From: Actinostola sp. cb2023
Lineage: Eukaryota > Cnidaria > Anthozoa > Actiniaria > Actinostolidae
Assembly: GCA_033675265.1 (NCBI GenBank)
Contig: JAUJYZ010000098.1
Coordinates: 203,501 to 267,500, forward strand
Reading direction: 5' to 3'
DNA length: 64,000 bases
Of the stretch, positions 33,897 through 44,908 are shown piece by piece. A model generated the notes under the pieces. That model saw only the letters and a program-made list of their open reading frames with translations, was not told the DNA's origin and did no database searches. The translations under genes and the position numbers were made by a program. The first letter of the stretch is position 1; every line of letters starts with the position of its first letter.

Positions 33897-36800
33897 CGTT
33901 TCAGCGCCATTAGAGCGTTTTTCACGCTCTAATTATGGCGCTGAAACGCCGTCACAGCATCGAAAGTAGTAACTGACAACACATTAGTGAAAAGAAAGTT
34001 TTATTATTTACGAAAAATCTTGAAATACGGAGGGATGTTTTAAAGCCACATACATTTACTGTAAATATGCAAATTAAACAACGGTCTTCACAGATAATGA
34101 GCTTACTCTTTCAGGGGTATTTTCGTGAAAAACGCTCTAATGGCGCTGAAACGCCGTCACAGCATCGAAAGTAGTAAGAACAACACATTAGTGAAAAGAA
34201 AGTTTTATTATTTACGAAAAATCTTGAAATACGGAGGGATGTTTTAAAGCCACATACATTTACTGTAAATATGCAAATTAAACAACGGTCTTCACAGATA
34301 ATGAGCTTACTCTTTCAGGGGTATTTTCGTGAAAAACGCTCTAATGGCGCTGAAACGGCGTCACAGCATCGAAAGTAGTAAGAACAACACATTAGTGAAA
34401 AGAAAGTTTTATTATTTACGAAAAATCTTGAAATACGGAGGGATGTTTTAAAGCCACATACATTTACTGTAAATATGCAAATTAAACAACGGTCTTCACA
34501 GAGAATGAGCTTACTCTTTCAGGGGTATTTTCGTGAAAAACGCTCTAATGGCGCTGAAACGGCGTCACAGCATCGAAAGTAGTAAGAACAACACATTAGT
34601 GAAAAAAAAAGTTTTATTATTTACGAAAAATCTTGAAATACGGAGGGATGTTTTAAAGCCACATACATTTACTGTAAATATGCAAATTAAACAACGGTCT
34701 TCACAGAGAATGAGCTTACTCTTTCAGGGGTATTTTCGTGAAAAACGCTCTAATGGCGCTGAAACGGCGTCACAGCATCGAAAGTAGTAAGAACAACACA
34801 TTAGTGAAAAGAAAGTTTTATTATTTAAGAAAAATCTTGAAATACGGAGGGATGTTTTAAAGCCACATACATTTACTGTAAATATGCAAATTAAACAACG
34901 GTCTTCACAGAGAATGAGCTTACTCTTTCAGGGGTATTTTCGTGAAAAACGCTCTAATGGCGCTGAAACGCCGTCACAGCATCGAAAGTAGTAAGAACAA
35001 CACATTAGTGAAAAGAAAGTTTTATTATTTACGAAAAATCTTGAAATACGGAGGGATGTTTTAAAGCCACATACATTTACTGTAAATATGCAAATTAAAC
35101 AACGGTCTTCACAGATAATGAGCTTACTCTTTCAGGGGTATTTTCGTGAAAAACGCTCTAATGGCGCTGAAACGCCGTCACAGCATCGAAAGTAGTAAGA
35201 ACAACACATTAGTGAAAAGAAAGTTTTATTATTTACGAAAAATCTTGAAATACGGAGGGATGTTTTAAAGCCACATACATTTACTGTAAATATGCAAATT
35301 AAACAACGGTCTTCACAGATAATGAGCTTACTCTTTCAGGGGTATTTTCGTGAAAAACGCTCTAATGGCGCTGAAACGGCGTCACAGCATCGAAAGTAGT
35401 AAGAACAACACATTAGTGAAAAGAAAGTTTTATTATTTACGAAAAATCTTGAAATACGGAGGGATGTTTTAAAGCCACATACATTTACTGTAAATATGCA
35501 AATTAAACAACGGTCTTCACAGAGAATGAGCTTACTCTTTCAGGGGTATTTTCGTGAAAAACGCTCTAATGGCGCTGAAACGGCGTCACAGCATCGAAAG
35601 TAGTAAGAACAACACATTAGTGAAAAAAAAGTTTTATTATTTACGAAAAATCTTGAAATACGGAGGGATGTTTTAAAGCCACATACATTTACTGTAAATA
35701 TGCAAATTAAACAACGGTCTTCACAGAGAATGAGCTTACTCTTTCAGGGGTATTTTCGTGAAAAACGCTCTAATGGCGCTGAAACGGCGTCACAGCATCG
35801 AAAGTAGTAAGAACAACACATTAGTGAAAAGAAAGTTTTATTATTTAAGAAAAATCTTGAAATACGGAGGGATGTTTTAAAGCCACATACATTTACTGTA
35901 AATATGCAAATTAAACAACGGTCTTCACAGAGAATGAGCTTACTCTTTCAGGGGTATTTTCGTGAAAAACGCTCTAATGGCGCTGAAACGCCGTCACAGC
36001 ATCGAAAGTAGTAAGAACAACACATTAGTGAAAAGAAAGTTTTATTATTTACGAAAAATCTTGAAATACGGAGGGATGTTTTAAAGCCACATACATTTAC
36101 TGTAAATATGCAAATTAAACAACGGTCTTCACAGAGAATGAGCTTACTCTTTCAGGGGTATCAGGGGCGTAGCGTGCTTTTCCCCCAATGTACGCACAGA
36201 GCTACGAGCGCCGAAGGCGTGAGTTTCTAGGGGGGTGAGGGGGCATGCCCCCCTGGAAATTTAGAAATGTAGTGTCTTGGAAATACCATTTTCTTCGTTT
36301 TCCAGCGGACTTTCTCGCTAAATAAATACATAGTAAAATGCATCTATCACTCAGTTTTTTTGGGATTTATGTAAAGGATTTATATAAAGCTTATATACTG
36401 TTACCGAGGTCTATTAGCGATATAACAAACCGATAGGCGAAGCCGGTTTTTTTGGTATTTATTCAGTGTTTGAGAGACTGTTCACTGGGGCTGCTACATG
36501 TTTTCTCCGGGATTTTCACTGGTCGAGAGACGACTACGTCGCTGCAGATAACTTTGACGAGCGGCGAACGCGAGAGCTGATAGGGGGTGCGGTGGCATGC
36601 TCCCCGAAAATTTTTGAAATATAGGGTCTCTGAAATAGCATTTCCTGCCTTCTGAAAGTAGTTTCCAGGAAGTTTACAGTGAGTCAGCTGTTAAGATTTG
36701 GTCTTAGAATTCTTTTTTTTAAATAATATTTTTATCCTTCATATAGTATTTGTATTTTAAGGATTTTAAATTGTACGCACGTGCGTACGTGCATATATGC

Positions 36801-36960
36801 ACGCTACGCCCCTGGGTATTTTCGTGAAAAACGCTCTAATGGCGCTGAAACGCCGTCACAGCATCGAAAGTAGTAAGAACAACACATTAGTGAAAAAAAA
36901 GTTTTATTATTTACGAAAAATCTTGAAATACGGAGGGATGTTTTAAAGCCACATGCATTT
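33897..36960 (+). repeat. 204-bp direct-repeat array inside the foldback element
   Basis: The GCTTACTCTTTCAGGGG boundary falls at 34101, 34305, 34509, 34714, 34918, 35122, 35326, 35530, 35734, 35938 and 36142, a period of 204 bp (once 205). Each unit is one whole element arm, from CAGGGGTATTTTCG to CTTCACAGA(T/G)AATGAGC. Units differ at only a few sites (for example GAAACGCC against GAAACGGC), and some variants recur in blocks, suggesting multi-unit duplications. The last unit is broken by the insertions at 36162 and 36961. Confidence 0.95.
36162..36814. mobile_element. TIR element CAGGGGCGTAGCGTGC, TSD GGTAT
   Basis: Ends CAGGGGCGTAGCGTGC and GCACGCTACGCCCCTG bound 653 bp. GGTAT occurs at 36157-36161 and 36815-36819, and removing one copy restores the normal 204-bp unit exactly. 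A GGGGGGTGAGGGGGCATGCC region lies near the left end. No coding sequence recognised. Confidence 0.9.
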
Positions 36961-37100
36961 TCCTTTCGCTTGATGGCATGACACGCAGTTGGTCATGCTC
37001 TACTCTGCTACTGTTCTTAAGTACACAATCTATTCATGAAGTGAATAGTGAGGAACAATAGTTGCAGATTGTTCAGGTATATAAGTGTGATTGCAGATGA

Positions 37101-37331
37101 GTGTTTCATTCCAGTTTCCGCCACGGTACAAGGCAAACCTACGCTCATAACTTTTTGTCAGTTTGTTTTATTTTTATGCTTTATGTCCAAGGCCATCGGC
37201 AACCTCGTCAACAAGACATCTGCTACTCCTGTACATGTGGATCATACAAAGGACATTGGAGCTCAGAATGCAAGACCGGTTACAGCTATAGGCAGTCAGG
37301 AGCTCCTGGAGCATTCTCGTTCCGTCAGTAA
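37101..37331 (+). pseudogene. Gag-like fragment with zinc-knuckle-like motif
   Basis: A short frame directly before the reverse transcriptase contains CYSCTCGSYKGHWSSEC, which resembles the CCHC knuckle of retroelement Gag proteins but with irregular spacing between Cys and His. The position fits a DIRS gag C-terminus. Stops follow at once. Confidence 0.4.
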
Positions 37332-37467
37332 GACGTCAGTGGACCCCTGCTGACAAGAATGCGGACACCGGACACAACTCAGGAAAATGAGCATCCATCG
37401 GACGATGAAAACGCAGTATTTGAGGTAGAAAACTTTAATTATATCAGAAAATACGACTAATTTATGT

Positions 37468-38415
37468 GTGCGAGGGAGGCTTAAACTTCACCTAGCTTTT
37501 TGGGAACGAATTGAAGCTACGGAATTCATATTAAGAACGATAGCTAAGAGCTATAAAATACCTTTTCTTACTACACCTCCTCCATCAACAAGGAGAAACA
37601 ATCGTTCAGCAGCATCAAACAGTGACTTTGTAACGGAGGCTATTCAAGAGTTGTTATCCGGAGATAGAATCTCAGAAGTTCAATTTAAAGACCTACACAA
37701 TGTCAATCCTTTGTCAGTATCTATACAAGCTTCAGGGAAAAAGAGACTCATTTTAGACCTAAGGATTATTAATGAGCATTTATATAAAGCCAAATTCAAG
37801 TACGAAGACCATAGAAAAGCCTTAGATTATTTTGTCAATGGAGGTTATGCAAGTAAGTTTGATCTCAAGAGCGGATATCACCATGTAGACATCTTTCCTC
37901 AACATAGGCAGTACTTGGGATTTGCTTGGACTTTTCCTGACGGAAGGCATAGATTTTTTGTGTTTAACATTCTTCCCTTCGGATTGTCGAGCGCACCTTA
38001 TCTATTCACAAAGCTATTGAGGCCACTTGTTAAGAATTGGAGGTGCAGAGGACTTCACTCAGTAGTGTATTTGGACGACGGTATTAATTTTGAACAATCT
38101 TACGAGAAAGCGGACTATGCAGCTCACCATATGAAAGGAGATTTATGTGCGGCTGGTTTTGTTATCAATGAAGAAAAGAGCACGTGGGAGCCGAGCCATA
38201 TAATTGAATGGTTAGGAATTGTTTGGAACTGTGAACTTGGTAGTATTTCAATCAAGGCGGAAAGAGTTAGCAAGCTGAATGCGATGCTTGAAAAAATTAA
38301 CCCAGATTGTAACTGGTTCGATCATTTCCACGAGCCCAGTAGTTGGTCATCTAGCCAATATCATGACCAGGCATTGTCAAATTACGATAGCTGCAGCCCA
38401 AGACTGGGACAGTAA
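37468..38415 (+). pseudogene. DIRS-type reverse transcriptase
   Basis: Contains the RT blocks in order: KRLILDLRIINEHL, then FDLKSGYHHVDIFPQH with the first catalytic Asp, LPFGLSSAPYLFTKLL, and YLDDG with the catalytic Asp pair. SGYHHVDI and YLDDG are typical of DIRS elements. Around 38310 the correct reading continues in another frame (SIISTSPVVGHLANIMTRH), so a frameshift truncates the polyprotein. The start is uncertain because the frame is open from just after a stop near 37458. Confidence 0.88.
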
Positions 38416-39069
38416 GCACGAATTAGATAATTACTGCTTGAACGAAATCACATTTTGGCGGGAAAATATCAAGTGCGTTAACATTAAGAAGTGCTTCAGT
38501 CATCAAGTCTACAACAAAATTGTTTACTCCGATGCTAGTAATTATGCTTGCGGGGCCCTTACAGAAGGCGACAAGGAAGTTATCTGCCACAAAATGTTTT
38601 CCGCTGCAGAAAGCAGATTAAGCTCAACTCACCGAGAACTTATTGCTATACAGTATAGCCTAGAATCTTTTGGGCATAAACTTTGTAATTCACGAGTGAA
38701 ATGGTTCACCGATAATCAAGCAACAGCCAGGATTGTGGACGTAGGCAGTATGAAATTACAATTGCATACGTTAGCTTATCGAATTTATTCGTATTGCATC
38801 AAGAACAATATAGATCTTGATATCCAGCTCGCCCGTGAAGCGTGATCATGACCCCCCCTTTTGCTACACTGATTCAACAGACACAAGAATAATTCAGGCA
38901 TTTATTATACACCTCTTGAAAGAGTGCATAGCGTAAATAGCATAAATCAACTTCTGATCATAGATTTTGTTTTGTTTATTGGATCCCTAGATCTCTCAAC
39001 CATCGAGCAGACTACGTAAGCAAAATGATAGATTGCGACGATTGGCAATTGAGTAGAGAATTAATGTTT
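38311..39069 (+). pseudogene. DIRS RNase H domain, interrupted
   Basis: YSDASNYACG, THRELIAI and FTDNQAT give the Asp, Glu and Asp of the RNase H active site. The frame stops at 38845. After about 152 unexplained bases (38828-38979), the missing C-terminal part appears in another frame at 38980 as WIPRSLNHRADYVS, with the last catalytic Asp, and ends at 39069. The gap is probably a small insertion. Confidence 0.8.
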
Positions 39070-39091
39070 TGAAACTCTAGAACTCCTTTGG

Positions 39092-39492
39092 GGGCCCCAT
39101 ACGTTGGATTGTTTCGCTTCCTTCTACAATACAAAGATATGCCGTTTTTTCTCTCGGTTTGGAATCCTGGTTCATTGGGAGTGGACACATTCTTTCAGTC
39201 CTGGGAAGGAGAAAATTGTTGGTTGTTCCTCCAGTCAGTATTACGTGTAGAGTTCTCAACTGGCCTTATATCCAGTAAGAAAGTTCAATGTACATTAGTG
39301 GTCCCTGCTTGGCCTTCAGCCGCTTATTGGCCTGTTCTTTGGCAACGCTATTTACCAATCATTAAGGAATACAGATATTTTAAAGGAAGTGATGCATGCA
39401 TTCACGGAAGAAATACAAACTCACTAATAGGTTCGAAAGAATGGTCTGGACATGTAATTGCCATAAGATTCACCTTTGATTCGCAAGCATAG
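39092..39492 (+). pseudogene. DIRS polyprotein segment between RNase H and recombinase
   Basis: Shows NPGSLGVDTFFQSW followed by TLVVPAWPSAAYWPVLW, a pattern that usually follows RNase H in DIRS polyproteins. The function of this region is not established. Four ATGGG/CAATGGG-rich tandem units (39548-39690) lie just after it. Confidence 0.65.
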
Positions 39493-40031
39493 TAGGTTAG
39501 TATATTAATTACCAACAGCTCAGTCTTTACCAATGGGTGTAAGACAGGGCCACTGGGCCGCGATGCAGAAATTGGGCCAATGAGTCACAATATGAAAGCC
39601 AATGGGCATAAATTGGGCCAATGGGTCGCAATATATGAAAGCCAATGGGCAGAGAATTGAGCCAATGGGTCACAATAAGAAAGCTAATGAGGGAAGAGCA
39701 GCAAGAAGAATGTTTGAATGTTTAACACTCACATTAATTTTGTTTATATTTCCCACAGGCAATCCTATGTTCGTGTACTTGGGGATCAGATTTCAGTATT
39801 TTCTCAGTGAAGAATCTTATCCAACATTGTTTTCGATCGAGAGCAAAATCAACGGTGTCTAAATACTTAAGAGAAGTGCATTTATTTTTTCGCTACCAGA
39901 GCCTTAATGGTCTAACCAGTTCGCTTCCCGCTAAGGTGTCGCATTTAGCTTTGTATTTATCGTCATTAGTGGAGAAAAAGAAAGTTGCAGCAGCATCCAT
40001 GGCCTACTCTGCCCTCAAGTGGGTTGAACTT

Positions 40032-41473
40032 CAGGCCCGTAGCCAGGATTTTTTTGGGGGGGGGGGGGGGGGGGGGGGGGGGGTTCCCCAGGCCAAAGTG
40101 GACCAAACTATCAAAATGCACTTAGGATAGCAGCAATTCATAGAGGGTTTTGAAGGGAGCCTGCAAATCCCATTTCCCAGTCGGGTTTTGAAAACAAATC
40201 CCAGTCCCATTGACATGAATTCAAGAAAATCCCAGTATCGTGGACTCGCTTCTAGCGACCCTGACCCTATTAGATAATTCATCTAACAATTTCCTGATCT
40301 CATACTTTATGGCAATTGTAAATTATTATTTCACTATGTTTGCATTTCTAAGGGTGCTTTTTGAAGACTTCCTTGCTTTGAAACGTATTAAAAACCGTTC
40401 TCTTGGTTGCTCTATTTGACCTGAATTTTGTGGAATAATAAATTAATGGTTGCAAAAAGAAAAAAATAATTTCCGCTCTTTTTTATGATTCTTCCCGAGC
40501 GTGTTGTGGTTGTATGTCCAGCTTCATCCTCGTCTCCTATTACAGCAAGGATAATATCGTTGCAGGGCCGTAGGAAATGGAAAATAAGTGGTGGGGAATG
40601 TTTAGCGAGCGCCTAAATTTTTGAAATCTAGAGCCGGCTCGGAAATGCTATTTCCAGCGTTCTCCAAGAGCTATTTGTGATTTATTCGTATTGCTAATTA
40701 CTTCCTACACTGTCTCGGCAAACCAATGCATATTGAAAAATGTATAAGGCTTATAATAATATGCTGTTTTGCAATACGCTTTCCCATTCCCAAAGTGGTT
40801 TTGAAATTCCCATTAGCAAAATCTCAGTCGACCCAGTGGTACAATCCCATTTCCCCAGTGTAAAAAATGGCCAATCCCAGTTCCCATTTAATCACTTGCA
40901 ACCCAAGCTCAATACGTTTGTAAGGGAATGTATGGGGAATTAAAATATGCCGTACTTTTATTTGGAAATATTTAATAAAAGTTTGTCAACTTTACCTGTG
41001 TTGTATCATTCTGTTGATTTTTGACTCTTTTGTGCAGTTTGGGGGGAATTTTAATAGGGATTTCTTTAACAGAATGACACAACAGGTAAAGTTGACAAAC
41101 CCCATACATTCCCTTACAAACGCATTGAGCTTGGGTTGCCTGTGATCCAGCCTCTGTGGGTGTTTGGTGGCAAACTTGAGATTTACCATTTCAACGTTAT
41201 TAATAATGGATGTGCATGGACAAGTTTGGCGCGCTGTTCGTTCACGGTGGAAAGAGAGTGCAGTCGGTTTTATGTCCGTGAATAGTGGTTGTTATCATTA
41301 CTGCTATTTCCATAGTTTACTAACATCCTTCACTTTAACGGACTGCACTGATTCTAACTGACTCTAAATAGTGGACCTTGACAGTACCCCCAAAATGTGG
41401 ACCTTTGGGGCCTGTGGGGGGGGGGGGGGGGGGTGCGAACGCACCCCGTGCACCCCTCCTGGCTACGGGCCTG
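40032..41473. mobile_element. 1.44-kb TIR element CAGGCCCGTAGCCAGGA in the recombinase gene
   Basis: Ends CAGGCCCGTAGCCAGGA and TCCTGGCTACGGGCCTG, with long G runs just inside both ends (40056-40083 and 41416-41433). I found no convincing target duplication (AACTT against CGGTT). It holds an internal palindrome at about 40890-41140. Confidence 0.8.
40885..41145. mobile_element. Nested palindromic element ending GAGCTTGGGTTGCCTGTG
   Basis: AACCCAAGCTCAATACGTTT and TACATTCCC words pair with GGGAATGTATGGG, AAACGCATTGAGCTTGGGTT and GCCTGTG. The right end resembles the CACAGG family; the left end is decayed (CACTTGCAACCC). It would be the fourth level of nesting here. Confidence 0.6.
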
Positions 41474-42594
41474 CGGTTCATAGTATTCTTCCCACAGATT
41501 ACAACCCGTTAGACTGTGGTATTTGTAAGAACTTAGTGGAAGCAGAAAAAAGACAAAGAACCGAGCCCGTGGTGAAAAAAGAGCCCGCCTCTCTTGAGTT
41601 AATTCAATTAATTATTAGTGTGTTTGCCAGTAGCAATGCTACGCTTAAAGACTTGCGTCTCGCAACGATGTGTGTATTATCTTTCATTTGTTTTTTTTCG
41701 CTCTAAGGAGCTTCTTGATATTAGAGTGTGTGACATTACAATTCATAACGAGTACATTGTAATTAAAATTCCATGCAGCAAGACAGACGTTTACAGACAA
41801 CGCCAAGATGTATTCATTTCAAGATCTAAAAAGCCAACCTGTCCTTGCGGCCTTTTAGAAAGGTATTTAGACATGGCCCAGATAGCTATCGACAATAGTT
41901 CACAATATGTGTTTAGAAATTTAGTATTTTTGAAGTCAACCGGAATTTACGTCTTAGGAAATAGGAAAGTGTCCTATTCTCGTTTTAGAGAACTGTTCAA
42001 GGAATGTCTCGCGAAGTTAGGCTATGATCACAAGTTATATTCCCTTCACAGTTTCCGTTCAGGTGGGGCTACAACTGCAGTTAAGAACCTCAAGGGTTGT
42101 AACTCCAAGGAAAGACTGCTTAAACTGCACGGACGCTGGAAATCCGACACTGCAAAGGACATGTACATCAAAGAAGAATTAGAAGAAAGGCTTACAATAG
42201 CACAGAGTTTAGGTCTCTAACCAACTAATCCTTGATGAAATAAATATATATTGGCATAGTACCTTGTTTACCTGAAACAAGCCAAGCCTGTATATCGTTG
42301 TCAATGGGGTAACAAGGGAGGCCGAATTAGAAGGAAAATATTTTTCATTCGGACGAACTGGTGAGGTAGAATGAAAATACATTTACTGTAAATATGCAAA
42401 TTAAACAACGGTCTTCACAGATAATGAGCTTGGGCTCCCTGTGGCTCCCTGTGGCTAGACTGAACCTTTCTAGCTGTTGGACTGTTTTTGACAAGCTACC
42501 CATGCATGCAATGGTCCAATATCAAAACATTTTAGTTTGTATAGACTGGGGAATTGAGCTGGTTTGATTGGTTCGTACTATTATTTACCTCTTA

Positions 42595-42870
42595 TAATAT
42601 TAACCCGCGAGCGCGAGGTCCGTACCGCGTAGTAAACAAGGTTAACATGGATCGAGTCTTTTTCACTGAGTTATCAAAAACGAGGATCCATAACTTCCGG
42701 TACGGATCGAGTAAACAAGGTTAATAAGCTGATGTTTATTATATTGTTTCTGCACCAACTAATACACACACTGAAAAGGATGTTTTCATTCAGACTACGG
42801 TTTGTACAGGAAGTTATGGACCGCTAATTGGCCAATCACAACTCACCAATTTTATTTGCCATAGTGGATT
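42595..42870. repeat. Dispersed element with TCCATAACTTCC motifs (copy 1)
   Basis: Contains GCGCGAGGTCCGTAC, AACGAGGATCCATAACTTCC, GGTTAATAAGCTGATG and GGAAGTTATGGACCGC. The same order of words appears at 49012-49285, with a fragment at 32640-32735. Confidence 0.65.
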
Positions 42871-43005
42871 AGTAATATAGGAAAACCAATGTTTATTAAC
42901 GTATTCCATGTGATTGTACTTAAGCCGTGAAGAAACACTGACTATGAAACAACAACAACATTGCAAAAATCGGACCCCAAAAATCATTGTTATATTAAAA
43001 CCGGT

Positions 43006-43258
43006 CCAGTCCGGCCAGTCATCCAGCCCAGTCCAGTCCAGTCCATGTCCATTCTACAAGTCCAGTCCATCCAGTCCAATCCACTCCAATTCAATCCAGT
43101 CCAGTCTAGTCCAGTCTAGTCTAGTCCAGTCCATGTCCATTTTTACAAGTCCATCCAGTCCAATCCAGTCTAGTCCAGTCCATGCAGTCCAATTCAATCC
43201 AGCCCATTCCAATCTAGTCCATGTCCATTCTACAAGTCCAATTCAATCCAGCCCAGTC
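43006..43258. repeat. (CCAGT)n-type microsatellite, left part
   Basis: Imperfect CAGTC/CCAATC repeats that stop exactly at the CACAGGCAGCCC end of the element at 43259. The same repeat on the same strand resumes at 46836, directly after the element's other end. Confidence 0.9.
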
Positions 43259-43656
43259 CACAGGCAGCCCAACCATATTCCTTTTGAGGCTACTAAATAA
43301 TTCAATAAAATGATATTTGCCCCCTTTTTTATGGGTTTCCATGTGGTAGAGCGCGCGCGCAATATATAATACGTAGACAATGTTGGGATCCCTGTGTTGA
43401 GTACCGTATAATGTTGGGCTCCCTGTGTGCGTCCTGCGCAATATACACATGTACTGCCATAGGCAGCCCAACCATTGCTTTTGAGGCTACTAAATAATTC
43501 AATAAAATGATATTTGCGACTTTTTTAATGGGTTTCCTGTGGTTGAGCGCGCGCGCGCGCATTACGTATTATATTGGGCTTCCTGTGTTGAATAAGGTAT
43601 AATGTTACGTTGGGCTCCCTGTGCGCATCCCGCGCGTCCCGCACTACATGTGTATA

Positions 43657-43863
43657 GAGTCGATTTCGTATGAGTGGAAAGTAGTTACGGTACGGTTCGT
43701 GCCGTGCGGTGACCGTATCGCGCCATCATCGTGCGGTATCCAAGCATTCTGATTGGTTGAGAAATGATTTCGCGCGCTGTGATTGGTTGAATAGAATATC
43801 TTCGATTCCGTACCGTGACCGTAACTCTGTACCGTAGGTTTCCCACTCATACGAAAACGACTC
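43657..43863. mobile_element. GAGTCG MITE, TA duplication (copy near 43.7 kb)
   Basis: GAGTCGATTTCGTATGAG to CTCATACGAAAACGACTC, flanked by TA on both sides. The interior has ATTCTGATTGGTTGAG and GTACCGTGACCGTAAC. Lies in the left arm of the middle foldback element. Confidence 0.88.
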
Positions 43864-44908
43864 TATTGAGACAAGGTATGAAACTCGGTCACGTGACAAT
43901 TACGTTTTTGCCCCTAATCTTTGTTAATATGACGTGAAATTTCAATTTTTCTTCGGATAACTAAACTTGACGATATTCTCTAAATGCTTCATAAGTTTCA
44001 GTCGTGTAACTTCAGCGTACGCTGAGAAACTTTAATTTTGACAATTTGCGCCTCATGGACCGATGTGTGCCGCAGTTCAGTGGTGCACTTTTCCGTGAGG
44101 CAGTCGGATTTTACCTTCGAGAGGACATCGATCGGCCAGCGCTCGTCAAATCTGAACTGTGCGCTTTTCAGCAAGTTTTAATATTTATATTTTCACTAAA
44201 CATAAGTCAAAACATCTACAATATACTTTATTTGTTTTCTGTTTTGACTTTTATAAAGTATTTGTTTTGATTTTTGATTTTTGTCGATAAAAATGCTTCA
44301 AAATTGACGCATTATGTTTTATAAATGCTGAATAGTCTCAATATTTAGTACTACAAGATATTTTTGCTATCAGTACTTGCAAACAAAATGACAAACAAAC
44401 GTATTTATTTCAACAATCAGTTAAACTAAGTTTACTACGCTTTTTACACACTGTTTCGCCGTTCTTTCTGTGTAGTTTATTCACTATATTGATCAGTAAT
44501 ACTGTGAATAATACGAAACGAAATAAATATTATGCATGTCATCACAATCATAAGTTGAATGAATAACAAACATCGGAGTTCGTACAATTTGTAAGCACTT
44601 GGAAGCGATACTTACGTTCTTAGGAAAACCTTATTTAATTACGCTGTGTTTCTATCAGTTGGTAGCTAGTATTTGCTATTAAAATGAGTTGTACTATGTC
44701 AACGACAATAATGAAGAACTGTTAATATTTTAGTTCACGGCAGCTTCACGAGTCCATCTCCATTCATGACTCCTTCGATGCCAGTGAATTGAATTCGTCT
44801 ATATTTTTGCTTCAGATGGTTTATGCAGTTTATGCTGTGTTGGCGTTCCCTTGTGTGGCCTTGTGTTTTCAGTAAGAACAACTGTAAGAAAGTACAAAAT
44901 TACGTTAA

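Larger units (their letters stand above)
39807..42220 (+). pseudogene. DIRS tyrosine recombinase, split by an insertion and a frameshift
   Basis: The N-terminal core-binding part (39807-40031) ends at KWVEL. A 1.44-kb element is inserted there, and the sequence resumes at about 41476 (HSILPTDYNPLDCGICK). A frame change occurs in a T8 run near 41690. The catalytic part continues to 42220 with SKTDVYRQ, then LHSFRSGGAT (His-x-x-Arg box), HGRWKSDTAKDMYI (second His and likely Tyr nucleophile) and a natural end. Catalytic motifs survive but the gene cannot be expressed intact. Confidence 0.85.
36961..42376 (+). mobile_element. Decayed DIRS-like (tyrosine recombinase) retrotransposon
   Basis: About 5.4 kb placed inside a 204-bp unit. 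Flanks ATGCATTT (36953-36960) and ATACATTT (42377-42384) match 7 of 8. The gene order gag-like, reverse transcriptase, RNase H, then tyrosine recombinase is the DIRS order. No LTRs, integrase or aspartic protease are visible. I could not find the inverted terminal repeats and internal complementary region expected of an intact DIRS element, so the termini are probably lost. Frameshifts and two internal insertions make it inactive. Confidence 0.85.
33731..42453. mobile_element. 8.7-kb composite CACAGG foldback element, TSD GCTAGAC
   Basis: The left end CACAGGGAGCCCAAGCTCAT and right end GGGCTCCCTGTGGCTCCCTG with CTGTG finish one insertion. GCTAGAC is duplicated exactly at 33724-33730 and 42454-42460. 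The right end motif is itself duplicated (GGCTCCCTGTGGCTCCCTGTG). Inside are a short palindrome centred near 33925, about ten 204-bp direct repeats of the right arm, a 653-bp TIR element, a 5.4-kb DIRS-like retrotransposon, and the arm's last segment from 42377. It shares arms with the 433-bp element at 28575-29007. Confidence 0.9.

Noticed and set aside
33897..36160. Ribosomal or histone-type tandem gene array
   Set aside because: The 204-bp unit has no gene and equals one arm of the foldback element at 28575.
36961..42376. Alternative reading of the RT element as an LTR retrotransposon
   Set aside because: No LTRs, integrase or protease. A tyrosine recombinase is present in the DIRS position.
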